Shown in pieces: positions 36,095 to 45,253 of a stretch of 64,000 nt of DNA. The position numbers were made by a program, and so were the translations under genes. Origin of the DNA: Pseudomonadota bacterium (lineage in GTDB: Bacteria > Pseudomonadota > Gammaproteobacteria > Burkholderiales > Burkholderiaceae_C); assembly GCA_021848345.1 (NCBI GenBank), contig JAJZUV010000009.1, positions 1 through 64,000 on the forward strand, written 5' to 3'. Positions within the stretch are counted from its first letter, which is position 1. Each line of letters starts with the position of its first letter. The notes under the pieces are model-generated. The model had not been told where the DNA came from. It worked only from the letters and a program-made list of their open reading frames with translations, and ran no database searches.

Positions 36095-36919
36095 ATGAAC
36101 GTCGACCATCTCAGTTTCGAGTTCTTCCCGCCGAAGACGCCCGAGGGTGCCGACAAGCTGCGCGCGGCGCGCCGGCGCCTGTACGCCTGCGCGCCGGAGT
36201 TCTGCTCGGTGACCTTCGGCGCCGGCGGCTCCACGCAGGAGGGCACGCTGGACACGGTGCTGGAGATCGCCGGGGAGGGCATGCGCGCGGCGCCGCACCT
36301 GTCGTGCATCGGCGGCAGCCGCGACAGCGTGCGCGCGCTGCTGCAGCGTTACCGCGATCAGGGCATCCGGCGCATCGTGGCGCTGCGCGGCGACCTGCCC
36401 TCGGGCTACGGCCTGGGCGGCGAGTTCGCGCACGCCGCCGACCTCGTGGCCTTCATCCGTGAGCAGACGGGCGACTGGTTCCACATCGAGGTCGCCGCGT
36501 ATCCGGAGATGCACCCGCAGGCGCGCAGCCCGGCCGACGACCTGAAGCATTTCGTGGCCAAGATGCGCGCCGGCGCCGATTCCGCGATCACCCAGTACTT
36601 TTTCAATCCCGACGCGTATTTCCGTTTCACCGACGAGGTGCGCAAGGCCGGCATCGACGCTCCGGTGGTTCCGGGCATCATGCCGGTGACCAACGCCAGC
36701 CAGCTGCTGCGTTTTTCCGACGTATGCGGCGCCGAGGTTCCGCGCTGGATCCGCCTGCGGCTGCAATCCTTCGGCGACGACCGCGCGTCCATCCTGGAAT
36801 TCGGGCGCGACGTGGTGGCGCAGCTGTGCCGCAAGCTGCTGGAGGGCGGCGCCCCGGGCCTGCACCTCTACACCCTGAACCAGGCCGACGCCAGCCTCGC
36901 CGTCCTTGAAAGGGTGTGA
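36095..36919 (+). CDS. metF: Methylenetetrahydrofolate reductase
   Basis: MetF reduces methylene-THF to methyl-THF, the methyl donor for homocysteine. The 274-residue FAD-binding TIM-barrel protein shows SFEFFPPKTPEGADKL, SVTFGAGGST, LRGDLPSGYG, IEVAAYPEMHP, AITQYFFNPDAYFRF and PGIMPVT. It lies 14 bp after ahcY and is therefore probably under the SAH riboswitch too. The small gene often found between ahcY and metF in related bacteria is absent. Confidence 0.96.
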   Translation: MNVDHLSFEFFPPKTPEGADKLRAARRRLYACAPEFCSVTFGAGGSTQEGTLDTVLEIAGEGMRAAPHLSCIGGSRDSVRALLQRYRDQGIRRIVALRGDLPSGYGLGGEFAHAADLVAFIREQTGDWFHIEVAAYPEMHPQARSPADDLKHFVAKMRAGADSAITQYFFNPDAYFRFTDEVRKAGIDAPVVPGIMPVTNASQLLRFSDVCGAEVPRWIRLRLQSFGDDRASILEFGRDVVAQLCRKLLEGGAPGLHLYTLNQADASLAVLERV

Positions 36920-36948
36920 GCCCCCTCCGTCGCCGGGCGCGGGAGGGT

Positions 36949-37283
36949 GCCCCCTCCGTCGCGGGGGGCGACCCCCGCTCCGCCCCCCGAGGGGGGCACC
37001 CCCTGCCTTGGGGCGGCCCTGCGGCAGGTGGGTTCTCGGCAGCGGGGCGTGGTGCACTGAAGGGGGGCTTTCAGGCGGGCTGCATAGCCGCCTGCGGCGG
37101 CCTGAAGCCAAGCACCCTTAGGTTTTGGGCCGCCGAAGGCGGCTCTGCACCGCCACCTGAAACTGGCGGCAATCGCGACGCCTCCCCATTGTCGAGAGCA
37201 CACCCACCGCAGGGCCGCCCCAAGGTGGGGTGCGTCCCCCTCGGGGGGACGGAGCGGGGGTCGCCCCCCGCGACGGAGGGGGC
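36949..37283. repeat. MITE-like palindromic element with 80 bp terminal inverted repeats
   Basis: The 480 bp gap between metF and amn holds two 80 bp arms, 36949-37028 and 37204-37283. They are inverted copies with only a few mismatches and flank a 175 bp centre. The outer end reads GCCCCCTCCGTCGCGGGGGG on the left and its complement on the right. The centre has further hairpins such as GCCGCC-GAA-GGCGGC (37129-37143). A partial copy of the outer end (about 36921-36948) precedes the left arm. There is no coding capacity. It may be a miniature transposable element or a chromosomal intergenic repeat, and may also stop transcription. Confidence 0.75.
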
Positions 37284-37399
37284 ATCTCTACTGCTAAGCT
37301 CGGCGCATGAACGAGTCGGGATCTGAAGGACGAGTCGGGGCGTTGCCGGAGGCTGCGGCCTTGGGGGACGGGGCGCGGCCGGTGCTGGAGGGCGAGGCG

Positions 37400-38887
37400 A
37401 TGGAGCGCAGCCACGTCAGCGCGGAGGCGGCGCTGGCGCATGTGCAGGCGCTGTACGCGGACGGGGTGGCGCGGCTGCACGAGGCGCTGCGCGAGGCCGT
37501 GCGCGGCAACGCGCCGGCGCGGCGGGTGCGCGCCTACTATCCGCGGGTGCGCCTGGTCGCACAGGGGCATCCGTCACCGGAGGCGCTGGCCGATTCGCTG
37601 CCCAGCTACGGCTTCGTCTCCGGACCCGGAGTGTTCGAGGCCACGCTGACCCGGCCCGACCTGTTCGCCGACTACTACCGCGAGCAGTTCGAACTGCTGC
37701 TGCGCAACCACGGCGCCCCGCTGCAGGTGGGGCCCAGCGAGGTGCCCATCGCGCTGCCCTTCACCTTCGACGAGCACACGCGATTCGAGGCCGAACTGGA
37801 CGCCGCGTCGCGCCGCGAGCTGCTCGCCGGCTTCGACATGCCCGACCTGGCGGCGATGGACGACGGCATCGCCAACGGCACCTTCGCGCCGGCCCCCGGT
37901 CAGGCGCGGCCGCTGGCGCTGTTCAACGCGCCGCGCGTGGACTACTCGCTGCAGCGCCTGCGGCACTACACGGGCTGCTCGGCCGAGCATTTCCAGAATT
38001 TCGTGGTGTTCACCAACTACGGGTTCTACGTCGACGAATTCCTGCGCATGGCCCGGGAGATGTTGCTCGAGCCTGCGCGCGATGCGCAGGATTATCTGGC
38101 GCTGGTCGAGCCTGGCAACGTGATCACGCGCCGCGCGGGCAGTCCCGCGGCGCCCGGCGACGCCGGCATGCCCCCGGCGCGCATGCCCCAGATGCCCGCC
38201 TACCACCTGGTGCGTGGCGACCGCTCCGGCATCACCCTGGTGAACATCGGCGTGGGACCGTCGAATGCGCGCACCATCACCGATCACGTCGCCGTGCTGC
38301 GCCCGCACACCTGGCTGATGCTGGGGCATTGCGCGGGTCTGCGCAGCAGCCAGCAGCTCGGCGACTACGTGCTGGCCCACGGCTACGTGCGCGAGGACCA
38401 CGTGCTCGACGAGGACCTGCCGCCGTGGGTGCCGATCCCGGCACTGGCCGAGGTACAGGTGGCGCTGCAGCAGGCGGTGGCCGAGGTCACGCGCCTGCAG
38501 GGGCTCGAGCTCAAGCGGGTGATGCGCACCGGCACCGTGGCCACCACCGACAATCGGCATTGGGAATTGCAGCCCTTCGGCGGGCCGCTGAGCACGCCGC
38601 GCCTGCGCTTCTCGCAAAGCCGGGCGATCGCGCTGGACATGGAAAGCGCCACCATCGCCGCCAACGGATTTCGCCTGCGCGTGCCCTACGGCACGCTGCT
38701 GTGCGTCAGCGACAAGCCGCTGCATGGCGACCTGAAACTACCCGGCATGGCCGATCGTTTCTACCGCGAGCGCGTGAACCAGCACCTGCAGATCGGCCTG
38801 CGCGCACTGGAGATCCTGCGCGGCCAGCGCATGGAGCGCCTGCACAGCCGCAAGTTGCGCAGCTTCGACGAAGTGGCCTTCCAGTAG
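37400..38887 (+). CDS. amn: AMP nucleosidase
   Basis: Amn hydrolyses AMP to adenine and ribose 5-phosphate. The 495-residue form starting at ATG 37400 has GGAGG at 37387-37391 and is close to the 484 residues of E. coli. The longer in-frame start at 37307 lacks a ribosome site. Conserved parts include AYYPRVRLV, PIALPFTFDEH, LFNAPRVDYSLQRLRHYTG, FVVFTNYGFYVDEF, ITLVNIGVGPSNARTITDHVAVLRPH, LGHCAGLRSSQ and ALDMESATIAANGFR. It is separated from metF by the palindromic element. Confidence 0.93.
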   Translation: MERSHVSAEAALAHVQALYADGVARLHEALREAVRGNAPARRVRAYYPRVRLVAQGHPSPEALADSLPSYGFVSGPGVFEATLTRPDLFADYYREQFELLLRNHGAPLQVGPSEVPIALPFTFDEHTRFEAELDAASRRELLAGFDMPDLAAMDDGIANGTFAPAPGQARPLALFNAPRVDYSLQRLRHYTGCSAEHFQNFVVFTNYGFYVDEFLRMAREMLLEPARDAQDYLALVEPGNVITRRAGSPAAPGDAGMPPARMPQMPAYHLVRGDRSGITLVNIGVGPSNARTITDHVAVLRPHTWLMLGHCAGLRSSQQLGDYVLAHGYVREDHVLDEDLPPWVPIPALAEVQVALQQAVAEVTRLQGLELKRVMRTGTVATTDNRHWELQPFGGPLSTPRLRFSQSRAIALDMESATIAANGFRLRVPYGTLLCVSDKPLHGDLKLPGMADRFYRERVNQHLQIGLRALEILRGQRMERLHSRKLRSFDEVAFQ

Positions 38888-38891
38888 CCGA

Positions 38892-38913
38892 CCGTCCCGG
38901 GTGCGCGGGACGG
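38892..38913. terminator. Bidirectional stem-loop between amn and the IMPase-family gene
   Basis: CCGTCCCG (38892-38899) pairs with CGGGACGG (38906-38913) around a six-base loop, in the 27 bp between two convergent stops. There is no T-run, but position and symmetry suit a shared terminator. Confidence 0.5.
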
Positions 38914-38914
38914 C

Positions 38915-39745
38915 TCAGGCCTCGGCGGCGCGCGCCACCCAGGCGGCCCAGTCGCGCAGCAGCGCGGCGTCCACCGCGGCCAGCGCCGAGCGCTTGCGCA
39001 GCGAGTTGTCGAACACCGGCTCGCCCTGCAGGGTCTGCGCGCTGCCGCCGGCCTCGGCCAGCACCAGGCTGCCGGCGGCGTAGTCCCACAGGCCCTGCGC
39101 TCCGTGCACGTACAGGTGGAAGCGCCCGGCGGCGACCCAGCACCAGTCCAGCGCCACCGATCCCAGCGAGCGCTGCGAGGCGTAGGGCGGGTGCGTGGCC
39201 AGGCTGGCGGCCAGCGCCGGGCCCAGGCGCTTGAAGTCCACGCAGGCGATCGCCCGCTGCATGGCCGGCGGCGGCGGGCAACGCAGGCTCCGCCCCTGCA
39301 GGCGCGCGCCATGGCCCAGCGCGGCGTCGAACAGTTCGTCGCGCATGACGTCGAGCACCAGACCCAGGCGCACGCGCCCGGCCTGCACCCAGGCCAGCGA
39401 GGGACCGAAGGCGGGAAGCCCGGCGGTGAAGTTGCTGGTGCCATCCAGCGGATCGAGCACCCACAGGCCGGGCCCGTCGGGCGCGCCGGCCTCGGCGGCC
39501 ATGAGTTCGAGCTGGCGTTCCGGGCTCATCTCCTCGCCCAGCAGGGGCACCGCGGGCCAGTGCTCGGCCAGGCGAGCCTGCAGGTGGCGCTGCATGCCCA
39601 GGTCGGCGTCGGTGACCCAGCTGCCGTCGTCCTTCAGGCGCGCCCGGGGATCGGCCGCGCGGGGCAGGATGTGCTCGCCGGCCGCCTCGCGCAGCAGTTC
39701 GCCGAGCAGGTCCAGGTCGCCGGGTTGGGGGTGTCGGTGGGGCAT
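38915..39745 (-). CDS. Inositol monophosphatase-family phosphatase
   Basis: The 276-residue protein has the lithium-sensitive phosphatase motifs: LLGEE (metal-ligand glutamates near 71), WVLDPLDGTSNF (Asp98, Asp101, Thr103), and WDYAAGSLVLAEAGG near the C-terminus. Family members act on inositol phosphates, fructose 1,6-bisphosphate or 3'-phosphoadenosine 5'-phosphate, so substrate is not certain. It is downstream of nadB on the same strand, 52 bp away. It is probably not the housekeeping SuhB, whose sequence is usually more conserved. Confidence 0.8.
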   Translation of the reverse strand: MPHRHPQPGDLDLLGELLREAAGEHILPRAADPRARLKDDGSWVTDADLGMQRHLQARLAEHWPAVPLLGEEMSPERQLELMAAEAGAPDGPGLWVLDPLDGTSNFTAGLPAFGPSLAWVQAGRVRLGLVLDVMRDELFDAALGHGARLQGRSLRCPPPPAMQRAIACVDFKRLGPALAASLATHPPYASQRSLGSVALDWCWVAAGRFHLYVHGAQGLWDYAAGSLVLAEAGGSAQTLQGEPVFDNSLRKRSALAAVDAALLRDWAAWVARAAEA

Positions 39746-39797
39746 GGTGCGATTGTCTCGCAGATGGCCTCGGGAATTCGCTGCGAGCGGGGGCGAC

Positions 39798-41396
39798 TCA
39801 GGATTCGCCGCCCGCGCCCGGCACCAGGATGGTCGGCGCCGCGGGGGCGGAGGTGCGCGGCCAGTCGGTGCTGAAGTGCAGGCCCCGGCTCTCGTGGCGC
39901 AGGCGCGCCGAGCGCACGATCAGCTCGGCGACCTGCAGCAGGTTGCGCAGTTCCAGCAGGTCGCGTGTGACGCGGAAATTGGCGTAGAACTCCTGCACCT
40001 CGGCCTGCAGCAGCGCGATGCGGTGCGCGGCGCGCTCCAGGCGCTTGTCGGTGCGCACGATGCCCACGTAGTTCCACATCATGCGGCGCAGTTCGTCCCA
40101 GTTGTGGCTGATCACCACCAGTTCGTCGGCGTCGCTGACCCGGCTCTCGTCCCAGGCGCGCAGGCGCGGCGCGCGCGCCGGCGGCTCCTGCGCGATGGCC
40201 TGGGCCGCGGCGGTGCCGAACACCACGCACTCCAGCAGGGAGTTGCTGGCCAGCCGGTTGGCCCCGTGCAGGCCGGTGTAGGCCACTTCGCCGATGGCAT
40301 GCAGCCCCGGCAGATCGGTGCGTCCGGCCAGATCGGTGAGCACGCCGCCGCAGGTGAAATGCACCGCCGGCACCACCGGGATGGGCTCGCGCGCGATGTC
40401 GATGCCCAGCTCCAGGCAGCGCTGGTGGATGGTCGGGAAATGGTGCCGGATGAACTCCTCGCCGCGCGCGGTGATGTCCAGGTACACGCAGTCGATGCCG
40501 TGGCGCTTCATCTCGAAGTCGATGGCCCGCGCCACCACGTCGCGCGGCGCCAGCTCGGCGCGCTCGTCGTGCGCGGGCATGAAGCGCGTGCCGTCGGGCA
40601 GGCGCAGCACGCCGCCCTCGCCGCGCACGGCTTCCGAGATGAGGAAGCTCTTGGCCTTCGGGTGGTACAGGCAGGTGGGGTGGAACTGGATGAACTCCAT
40701 GTTCGCCACCCGGCAGCCGGCGCGCCAGGCCATGGCGACGCCGTCGCCGCTGGCCGTGTCGGGGTTGGTCGTGTAGCGATACACCTTGCCCGCGCCGCCG
40801 GTGGCCAGGATGGTGTGCGCGGCGCCGTAGGCTCCCACGCGTCCGCTTTCCAGGTCCAGCGCGTAGGCGCCCCAGCAGCGGTCCTGGTGGCCGTCCTCGA
40901 CGTGGCGCCCGGTGATCAGGTCCACCGCCACGTGGTTCTCCAGCAGGCGGATGCCGGGGTGGGCGCGCGCGCGCGCCAGCAGGGTGCGCTGGATCGCCGC
41001 GCCGGTGGCGTCGGCCACGTGGGCGATGCGGCGCTGGCTGTGGCCGCCTTCGCGGGTCAGGTGCAACTGGCCCTGCTCGGTATCGAAGGGCACGCCCTGC
41101 GCACGCAGCCATTCGATGGCTTTCGGGCCCTGCTCGATGACGAAGCGCGTGGCCGGCAGGTCGTTGAGCATCGCGCCGGCCACCATGGTGTCGTGCACGT
41201 GGGCCTCGAAGGTGTCGCCGCTGCCGAGCACCGCGGCGATGCCGCCCTGCGCCCATTGGCTGGACGAGACCTCGAGTTCGCGCTTGGCCAGCAGGGTCAC
41301 CGGCATGCGGTCGGCCAGCTGCAGCGCGGCGCTGAGCCCGGCCAGGCCGCCTCCGATGATCAGCACGCCGTCGCGGGGAGGAGGGGTCGAGGCCAT
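39798..41396 (-). CDS. nadB: L-aspartate oxidase
   Basis: NadB oxidises aspartate to iminoaspartate, the first step of de novo NAD synthesis. The 532-residue flavoprotein has the FAD-binding GGGLAGLSAAL near the N-terminus, SSSQWAQGGIAAVL, the FAD/succinate-binding HPTCLYHP, EAVRGEGGVL, the GEVAYTGLHGANRLASNSLLE motif and a C-terminal helical domain. panC lies 15 bp upstream. nadA and nadC are not in the window. Confidence 0.95.
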   Translation of the reverse strand: MASTPPPRDGVLIIGGGLAGLSAALQLADRMPVTLLAKRELEVSSSQWAQGGIAAVLGSGDTFEAHVHDTMVAGAMLNDLPATRFVIEQGPKAIEWLRAQGVPFDTEQGQLHLTREGGHSQRRIAHVADATGAAIQRTLLARARAHPGIRLLENHVAVDLITGRHVEDGHQDRCWGAYALDLESGRVGAYGAAHTILATGGAGKVYRYTTNPDTASGDGVAMAWRAGCRVANMEFIQFHPTCLYHPKAKSFLISEAVRGEGGVLRLPDGTRFMPAHDERAELAPRDVVARAIDFEMKRHGIDCVYLDITARGEEFIRHHFPTIHQRCLELGIDIAREPIPVVPAVHFTCGGVLTDLAGRTDLPGLHAIGEVAYTGLHGANRLASNSLLECVVFGTAAAQAIAQEPPARAPRLRAWDESRVSDADELVVISHNWDELRRMMWNYVGIVRTDKRLERAAHRIALLQAEVQEFYANFRVTRDLLELRNLLQVAELIVRSARLRHESRGLHFSTDWPRTSAPAAPTILVPGAGGES

Positions 41397-41411
41397 CGTG
41401 GGTATTCCGGC

Positions 41412-42260
41412 TCAGAATTCGAGGTTGTCGATCAGGCGGGTGCGTCCCAGGCGGGCCGCGCCCAGCACCACCAGATGCGCGTCGCGACGCAGCTCTTCGT
41501 CGTCGGCCGGCGCCTGCAGGTCGGCGCGCCGGCGCACGCTGAGGTAGTCCGGTTCCCAGCCGCGAGCGCGCAGATCCTGCTCGGCTTCGGCCTGGATGCG
41601 TGGCAACTGCCCCAGCTCGGTGCATTCGCGCGCGCGCGCGGCCAGCGCGCGCAGCGCCTGCTGCAACTGCGGTGCCTGCGCGCGTTCGGCCGGGCTGAGG
41701 TAGCCGTTGCGCGAGGACATGGCCAGGCCGTCGCGCTCGCGCACGGTTTCCAGCCCCTCGATGCGCACCGGCAGCGCGAACTGTTCGACCATCGCGCGGA
41801 TCAGCATCAGCTGCTGGTAGTCCTTCTTGCCGAACACCGCCGCGGCCGGCCGCACCAGCTGCAGCAGCTTGAGCACGACCGTGGTCACCCCCTCGAAATG
41901 CCCCGGGCGCGAGGCGCCCTCGAGCTCGCCCGCCAGGCGCGGATCGGGGCGCACGTGGAAGGTCTGCGGCGTCGGGTACATCTGCGCCTCGTCGGGCGCG
42001 AACAGCAGGTCGCAGCCCGCCTGTTCGAGCAGCTCGGCGTCGCGTTGCAGGGTGCGCGGGTAGCGCTCGAAGTCCTCGCCCGGGCCGAACTGCAGGCGGT
42101 TGACGAATACGCTGGCGATCACCGGCGCGCCGAGTTCGCGCGCGCGCGCCACCAGCGCCAGGTGGCCGGCGTGCAGGTTGCCCATGGTGGGCACCAGCAC
42201 CGGATGCGGCCCGGAGGCCAGCGCCGCGTGCAGCGCGTCGCGGCTGTGCAGGATCTGCAT
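41412..42260 (-). CDS. panC: Pantothenate synthetase (pantoate-beta-alanine ligase)
   Basis: PanC condenses pantoate and beta-alanine with ATP to form pantothenate. The 282-residue protein has [15 protein letters not shown] with the HXGH motif, [33 protein letters not shown], and the KMSKS-like [11 protein letters not shown]. It is 12 bp downstream of panB, the standard pair, and supplies CoaX at 20.7 kb. Confidence 0.96.
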   Translation of the reverse strand: MQILHSRDALHAALASGPHPVLVPTMGNLHAGHLALVARARELGAPVIASVFVNRLQFGPGEDFERYPRTLQRDAELLEQAGCDLLFAPDEAQMYPTPQTFHVRPDPRLAGELEGASRPGHFEGVTTVVLKLLQLVRPAAAVFGKKDYQQLMLIRAMVEQFALPVRIEGLETVRERDGLAMSSRNGYLSPAERAQAPQLQQALRALAARARECTELGQLPRIQAEAEQDLRARGWEPDYLSVRRRADLQAPADDEELRRDAHLVVLGAARLGRTRLIDNLEF

Positions 42261-42272
42261 CGAAGGATTCCC

Positions 42273-43139
42273 TCAGGCGACGTAGCCGTGCAGCGCCTCG
42301 TCGGGGAAGGCGCCGGACTTGACGTCGCGAACATAAGCCTGCACGGCCGCGCGCATGCTGCCCGCGCCGAGCATGAAATTGCGCACGAAGCGCGGCTTGG
42401 CGCCCAGCGTGATGTCGAGCATGTCGTGCAGCACCAGCACCTGGCCGTGGGTGCGCGCGCCGGCCCCGATGCCGATGGTCATGCCGGGAAACTCGGCGCT
42501 GACCCGCGCCGCGAGATCCGAGGGGACGAGTTCGAGCACCAGCATCGCCGCGCCGGCCTTGCCGAGTTCGCGCGCCTGGCGCAGCAGGGTCTGCGCGCCC
42601 TGTTCGTCGCGCCCCTGGATGCGGTAGCCGCCCAGCGCGTGCACGCTCTGCGGCGTGAGTCCGAGATGGGCGCACACCGGAATGCCCCGCTCGACCAGCG
42701 CGGCCACCGCCGGGGCCGTCCAGCCGCCGCCCTCGAGCTTGACCATCTGCGCGCCCGCCTGCATCAGCGTCGCGGCGCTGCGCACGGCCTGCGCGACATC
42801 GGCCTGGTAGCTGCCGAAGGGAAGGTCGGCGAGCACCCAGGATCGCGGCGCGCCGCGGCTCACGCAGGCCACGTGGTAGCTCATCTGCTCCAGCGTGACG
42901 GGCAGCGTGGAGGCGTGGCCCTGCATGACCATGCCCAGCGAGTCGCCCACCAGCAGGCAGTCCACGCCGCAATCCTCGAGCAGCGCGGCGCTGGCCGCGT
43001 CGTACGCGGTGAGCATGGCGATCTTCTCGCCGGCCTCGCGCATCGAGCGCAGCCTGTGCAGGGTCATGGGCTTGCGGGCCGCGGGGGGCGCCGTGCCGCC
43101 GTAGGGCGCGGCCGCGCCCTGGGAGGGAGTGTCGGACAT
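42273..43139 (-). CDS. panB: Ketopantoate hydroxymethyltransferase
   Basis: PanB transfers a hydroxymethyl group from methylene-THF to 2-ketoisovalerate. The 288-residue TIM-barrel protein has [62 protein letters not shown] and [19 protein letters not shown]. It begins two bases after scpA ends, indicating one transcript. The metal-binding aspartates of the active site are present. Confidence 0.96.
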   Translation of the reverse strand: MSDTPSQGAAAPYGGTAPPAARKPMTLHRLRSMREAGEKIAMLTAYDAASAALLEDCGVDCLLVGDSLGMVMQGHASTLPVTLEQMSYHVACVSRGAPRSWVLADLPFGSYQADVAQAVRSAATLMQAGAQMVKLEGGGWTAPAVAALVERGIPVCAHLGLTPQSVHALGGYRIQGRDEQGAQTLLRQARELGKAGAAMLVLELVPSDLAARVSAEFPGMTIGIGAGARTHGQVLVLHDMLDITLGAKPRFVRNFMLGAGSMRAAVQAYVRDVKSGAFPDEALHGYVA

Positions 43140-43141
43140 GG

Positions 43142-43990
43142 TCAGGAAGGGGTGTAGGCCAGGCGCAGGTACAGCGGCGCGAAGGCCTCGGCCTGGGTGA
43201 TCTGCACCAGTCCCTCGCGCGCCAGCTCCAGCAGCGCCACGAAGGTGACCACCGCGTGCAGCACGCCCTGCGAAGGCTCGAAAAGGTCGGCGAATTCGGC
43301 CCAGCGGCGATCCTGCAGGCGACGCAGCACGCCGCTCATGACCTCGCGCAGGGAAATCTGCTCGCGTCCGATGGTGTGGTGCGCGTTCAGGCGCGCGCGC
43401 CGCAGCACGTCGGCCCAGGCGCTGCGCAATTCCTCGACCCCGAGTTCGGGCAGCAGGGAACGCGGCGCGCGCTCCACCGCCACCTGCACGCGCCAGAAGT
43501 CGCGCCCCGCCTGCGGCAGCGCGTCGAGCTGCTGGGCCGCCAGTTTCATGCGCTCGTACTCGAGCAGCCTGCGCACCAGCTCGGCACGCGGGTCCTCGGG
43601 CTCGCCGCCGTCGGGCGCCGGCGGGCGCGGCAGCAGCATGCGCGACTTGATCTCGATGAGCATGGCCGCCATCAGCAGGTACTCGGCGGCCAGCTCCAGA
43701 TTGGTGCGCCGGATCTGCTCCACGTACTCGAGGTACTGGTGCGTGACCTGGGCCAGCGGAATGTCCAGGATGTTGAAGTCCTGGCGTCGGATCAGGTAGA
43801 GCAGCAGGTCCAGCGGGCCCTCGAAGGCCTCGAGGAACACCTCCAGCGCGTCCGGCGGGATGTACAGGTCCTGCGGCAGCTCGAACAGCGGCTGACCGTA
43901 CAGCCGGGCCACCGCCAGGCCGTCGACGGTCTGCGGCAGCGAGTCCGCGGCGGCCGCGAGCGCCTGCTCGGGAGCGCCGGAGTCGGACAT
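43142..43990 (-). CDS. scpA: Segregation and condensation protein A
   Basis: ScpA is the kleisin that bridges SMC heads with ScpB for chromosome condensation. The 282-residue protein has [34 protein letters not shown], the [23 protein letters not shown] segment and a C-terminal winged helix ([21 protein letters not shown]). ATG 43990 is preferred over TTG 44002. In Burkholderiales scpA commonly sits next to panB and a DUF3460 gene, as here. scpB is not in the window. Confidence 0.9.
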   Translation of the reverse strand: MSDSGAPEQALAAAADSLPQTVDGLAVARLYGQPLFELPQDLYIPPDALEVFLEAFEGPLDLLLYLIRRQDFNILDIPLAQVTHQYLEYVEQIRRTNLELAAEYLLMAAMLIEIKSRMLLPRPPAPDGGEPEDPRAELVRRLLEYERMKLAAQQLDALPQAGRDFWRVQVAVERAPRSLLPELGVEELRSAWADVLRRARLNAHHTIGREQISLREVMSGVLRRLQDRRWAEFADLFEPSQGVLHAVVTFVALLELAREGLVQITQAEAFAPLYLRLAYTPS

Positions 43991-44018
43991 CGCGCTGGAC
44001 AACGAAGCGCTCCGGCCG

Positions 44019-44216
44019 TCAGTCGATGCCGTACACGTAGGCCTTCTGGCGCACGCGGGCGGCGTCGAATCCGGCGCGCAACTGGGGGTCCTGCGGACGG
44101 TCCCACAGCAGGCCGCGGCCGGCCTTCTGCTCGGACTCGAGCTCGGGGCGCTGGGACTTCAGTTCCTGCAGGAAACGCGTGGCTTCGGACACGTAGGGTT
44201 TGACGGCGAAGGGCAT
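44019..44216 (-). CDS. DUF3460 small protein
   Basis: The 65-residue protein matches DUF3460 (FAVKPYVSEATRFLQELKSQRPELESEQKAGRGLLWD, then AYVYGID at the end), a small betaproteobacterial family of unknown function. ATG 44216 starts directly before the conserved block. It precedes scpA and panB by 28 bp and is probably in their operon. Confidence 0.8.
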   Translation of the reverse strand: MPFAVKPYVSEATRFLQELKSQRPELESEQKAGRGLLWDRPQDPQLRAGFDAARVRQKAYVYGID

Positions 44217-44294
44217 GGGCGTCGTACCGGGCAAGGAGGATTCGGGAAAAGCGGAATGTGCAATCTTAGGCGGTTTGCGCACCCGGGGCCGTGT

Positions 44295-45230
44295 TCACGG
44301 ATGCCGCGCCGGCACGCCGAGGTCGCGCCCGAGCACGCGCTCGAGCACCCGCAGCGGCGCCGTCGACGGCGCCAGCTGGTCGTCGGGGTGCAGGTAGAAG
44401 GTCTGTTCCATCATGTGCTGCCCGCCCATCACCGCGTGCAGCACCTGGTCGGAGAACACCACCCAGGTGCTGCCCGGGGCGAAGTCCACCGCCGCCTGCG
44501 GGGCATCGCGCTGGTAGTCCAGGTCGGACTTGGCCAGGTCGTGCAGCTGCAACATGGCGTGGTCGTAGGGCGTGCGCAGCGCCTTGGTCACGCGCAGCAG
44601 GCGCAGCAACCTGGCGGAGCCCGGGACGGGTGGCCGCAGGCGCGGCGCGAAGCGCTCGGCGAAATCGGGAAAGGCCTCGCCCACGCGCCACTGGCGCGCG
44701 CGCTGGCCCGGGTGCACGTTGGTGAACACGCGCAGCAGCCGCACGCCGCGCATCGGATTGGACGGAAAGGCATCGACGTGCAGGCGGGTGTCGTCCTGGC
44801 GCCAGGAGCGATCGCGGGTCTCCACCTCGAAGGGGCGCAGCGACGCGTTGCCGGCGCGCAGCTTGCCCCGGTACTGCGGAAACAGGCGCTCGACCAGTTG
44901 CGCGGACTGCGAGGCGAAGCGCTCGATCATCGCGCGCAGCGCCTGCAGGTCCGATTCCTCGCCCTGCGCTCCGCGCAGTTCGCCGGAGCCGCGCAGGCTG
45001 ATGTTCTTCGCCTTGCCGTTGCTCCACCGCGTATCCAGGAAACGCGCCTCGCCCGTTTCCAGCACGAAGGGCATGCGCGAGAAGCGCAGCACGCAACCGC
45101 TCTCGACCAGGTGTTCCAGGTGCCGGCTGGGGCCCTGCGCGTAGTCGGTATCGTCGAAATCGCGCAACGCCTGCTGCGGCGTGGGTTGGGTCGGCTGGCG
45201 CCCTGCGGGCGGCGTGATCAGGCCAGGCAT
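44295..45230 (-). CDS. kdoO: Kdo hydroxylase (Fe(II)/2-oxoglutarate-dependent)
   Basis: KdoO converts Kdo of the lipopolysaccharide inner core to the 3-hydroxy sugar Ko. The 311-residue protein looks like this family: DTRLHVDAFPSNPMRG contains the HxD iron ligands His151 and Asp153, followed by RLLRVFTNVHPGQ and the second histidine His265 in FSDQVLHAVMGGQHMMEQTFYL. It lies 23 bp downstream of metG on the same strand. It fits the window's two lipid A acyltransferase genes as part of envelope modification. It has no signal sequence, consistent with cytoplasmic-face action. Confidence 0.8.
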   Translation of the reverse strand: MPGLITPPAGRQPTQPTPQQALRDFDDTDYAQGPSRHLEHLVESGCVLRFSRMPFVLETGEARFLDTRWSNGKAKNISLRGSGELRGAQGEESDLQALRAMIERFASQSAQLVERLFPQYRGKLRAGNASLRPFEVETRDRSWRQDDTRLHVDAFPSNPMRGVRLLRVFTNVHPGQRARQWRVGEAFPDFAERFAPRLRPPVPGSARLLRLLRVTKALRTPYDHAMLQLHDLAKSDLDYQRDAPQAAVDFAPGSTWVVFSDQVLHAVMGGQHMMEQTFYLHPDDQLAPSTAPLRVLERVLGRDLGVPARHP

Positions 45231-45253
45231 CGCGGCTCCTCGGACGTGACGGC

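Noticed and set aside
36920-37306. Short open frames inside the palindromic element
   Set aside because: They follow the inverted repeats, are low-complexity and have no ribosome sites.
37307-37399. Longer amn start at ATG 37307
   Set aside because: No Shine-Dalgarno; GGAGG precedes ATG 37400, and the shorter product has the normal length.
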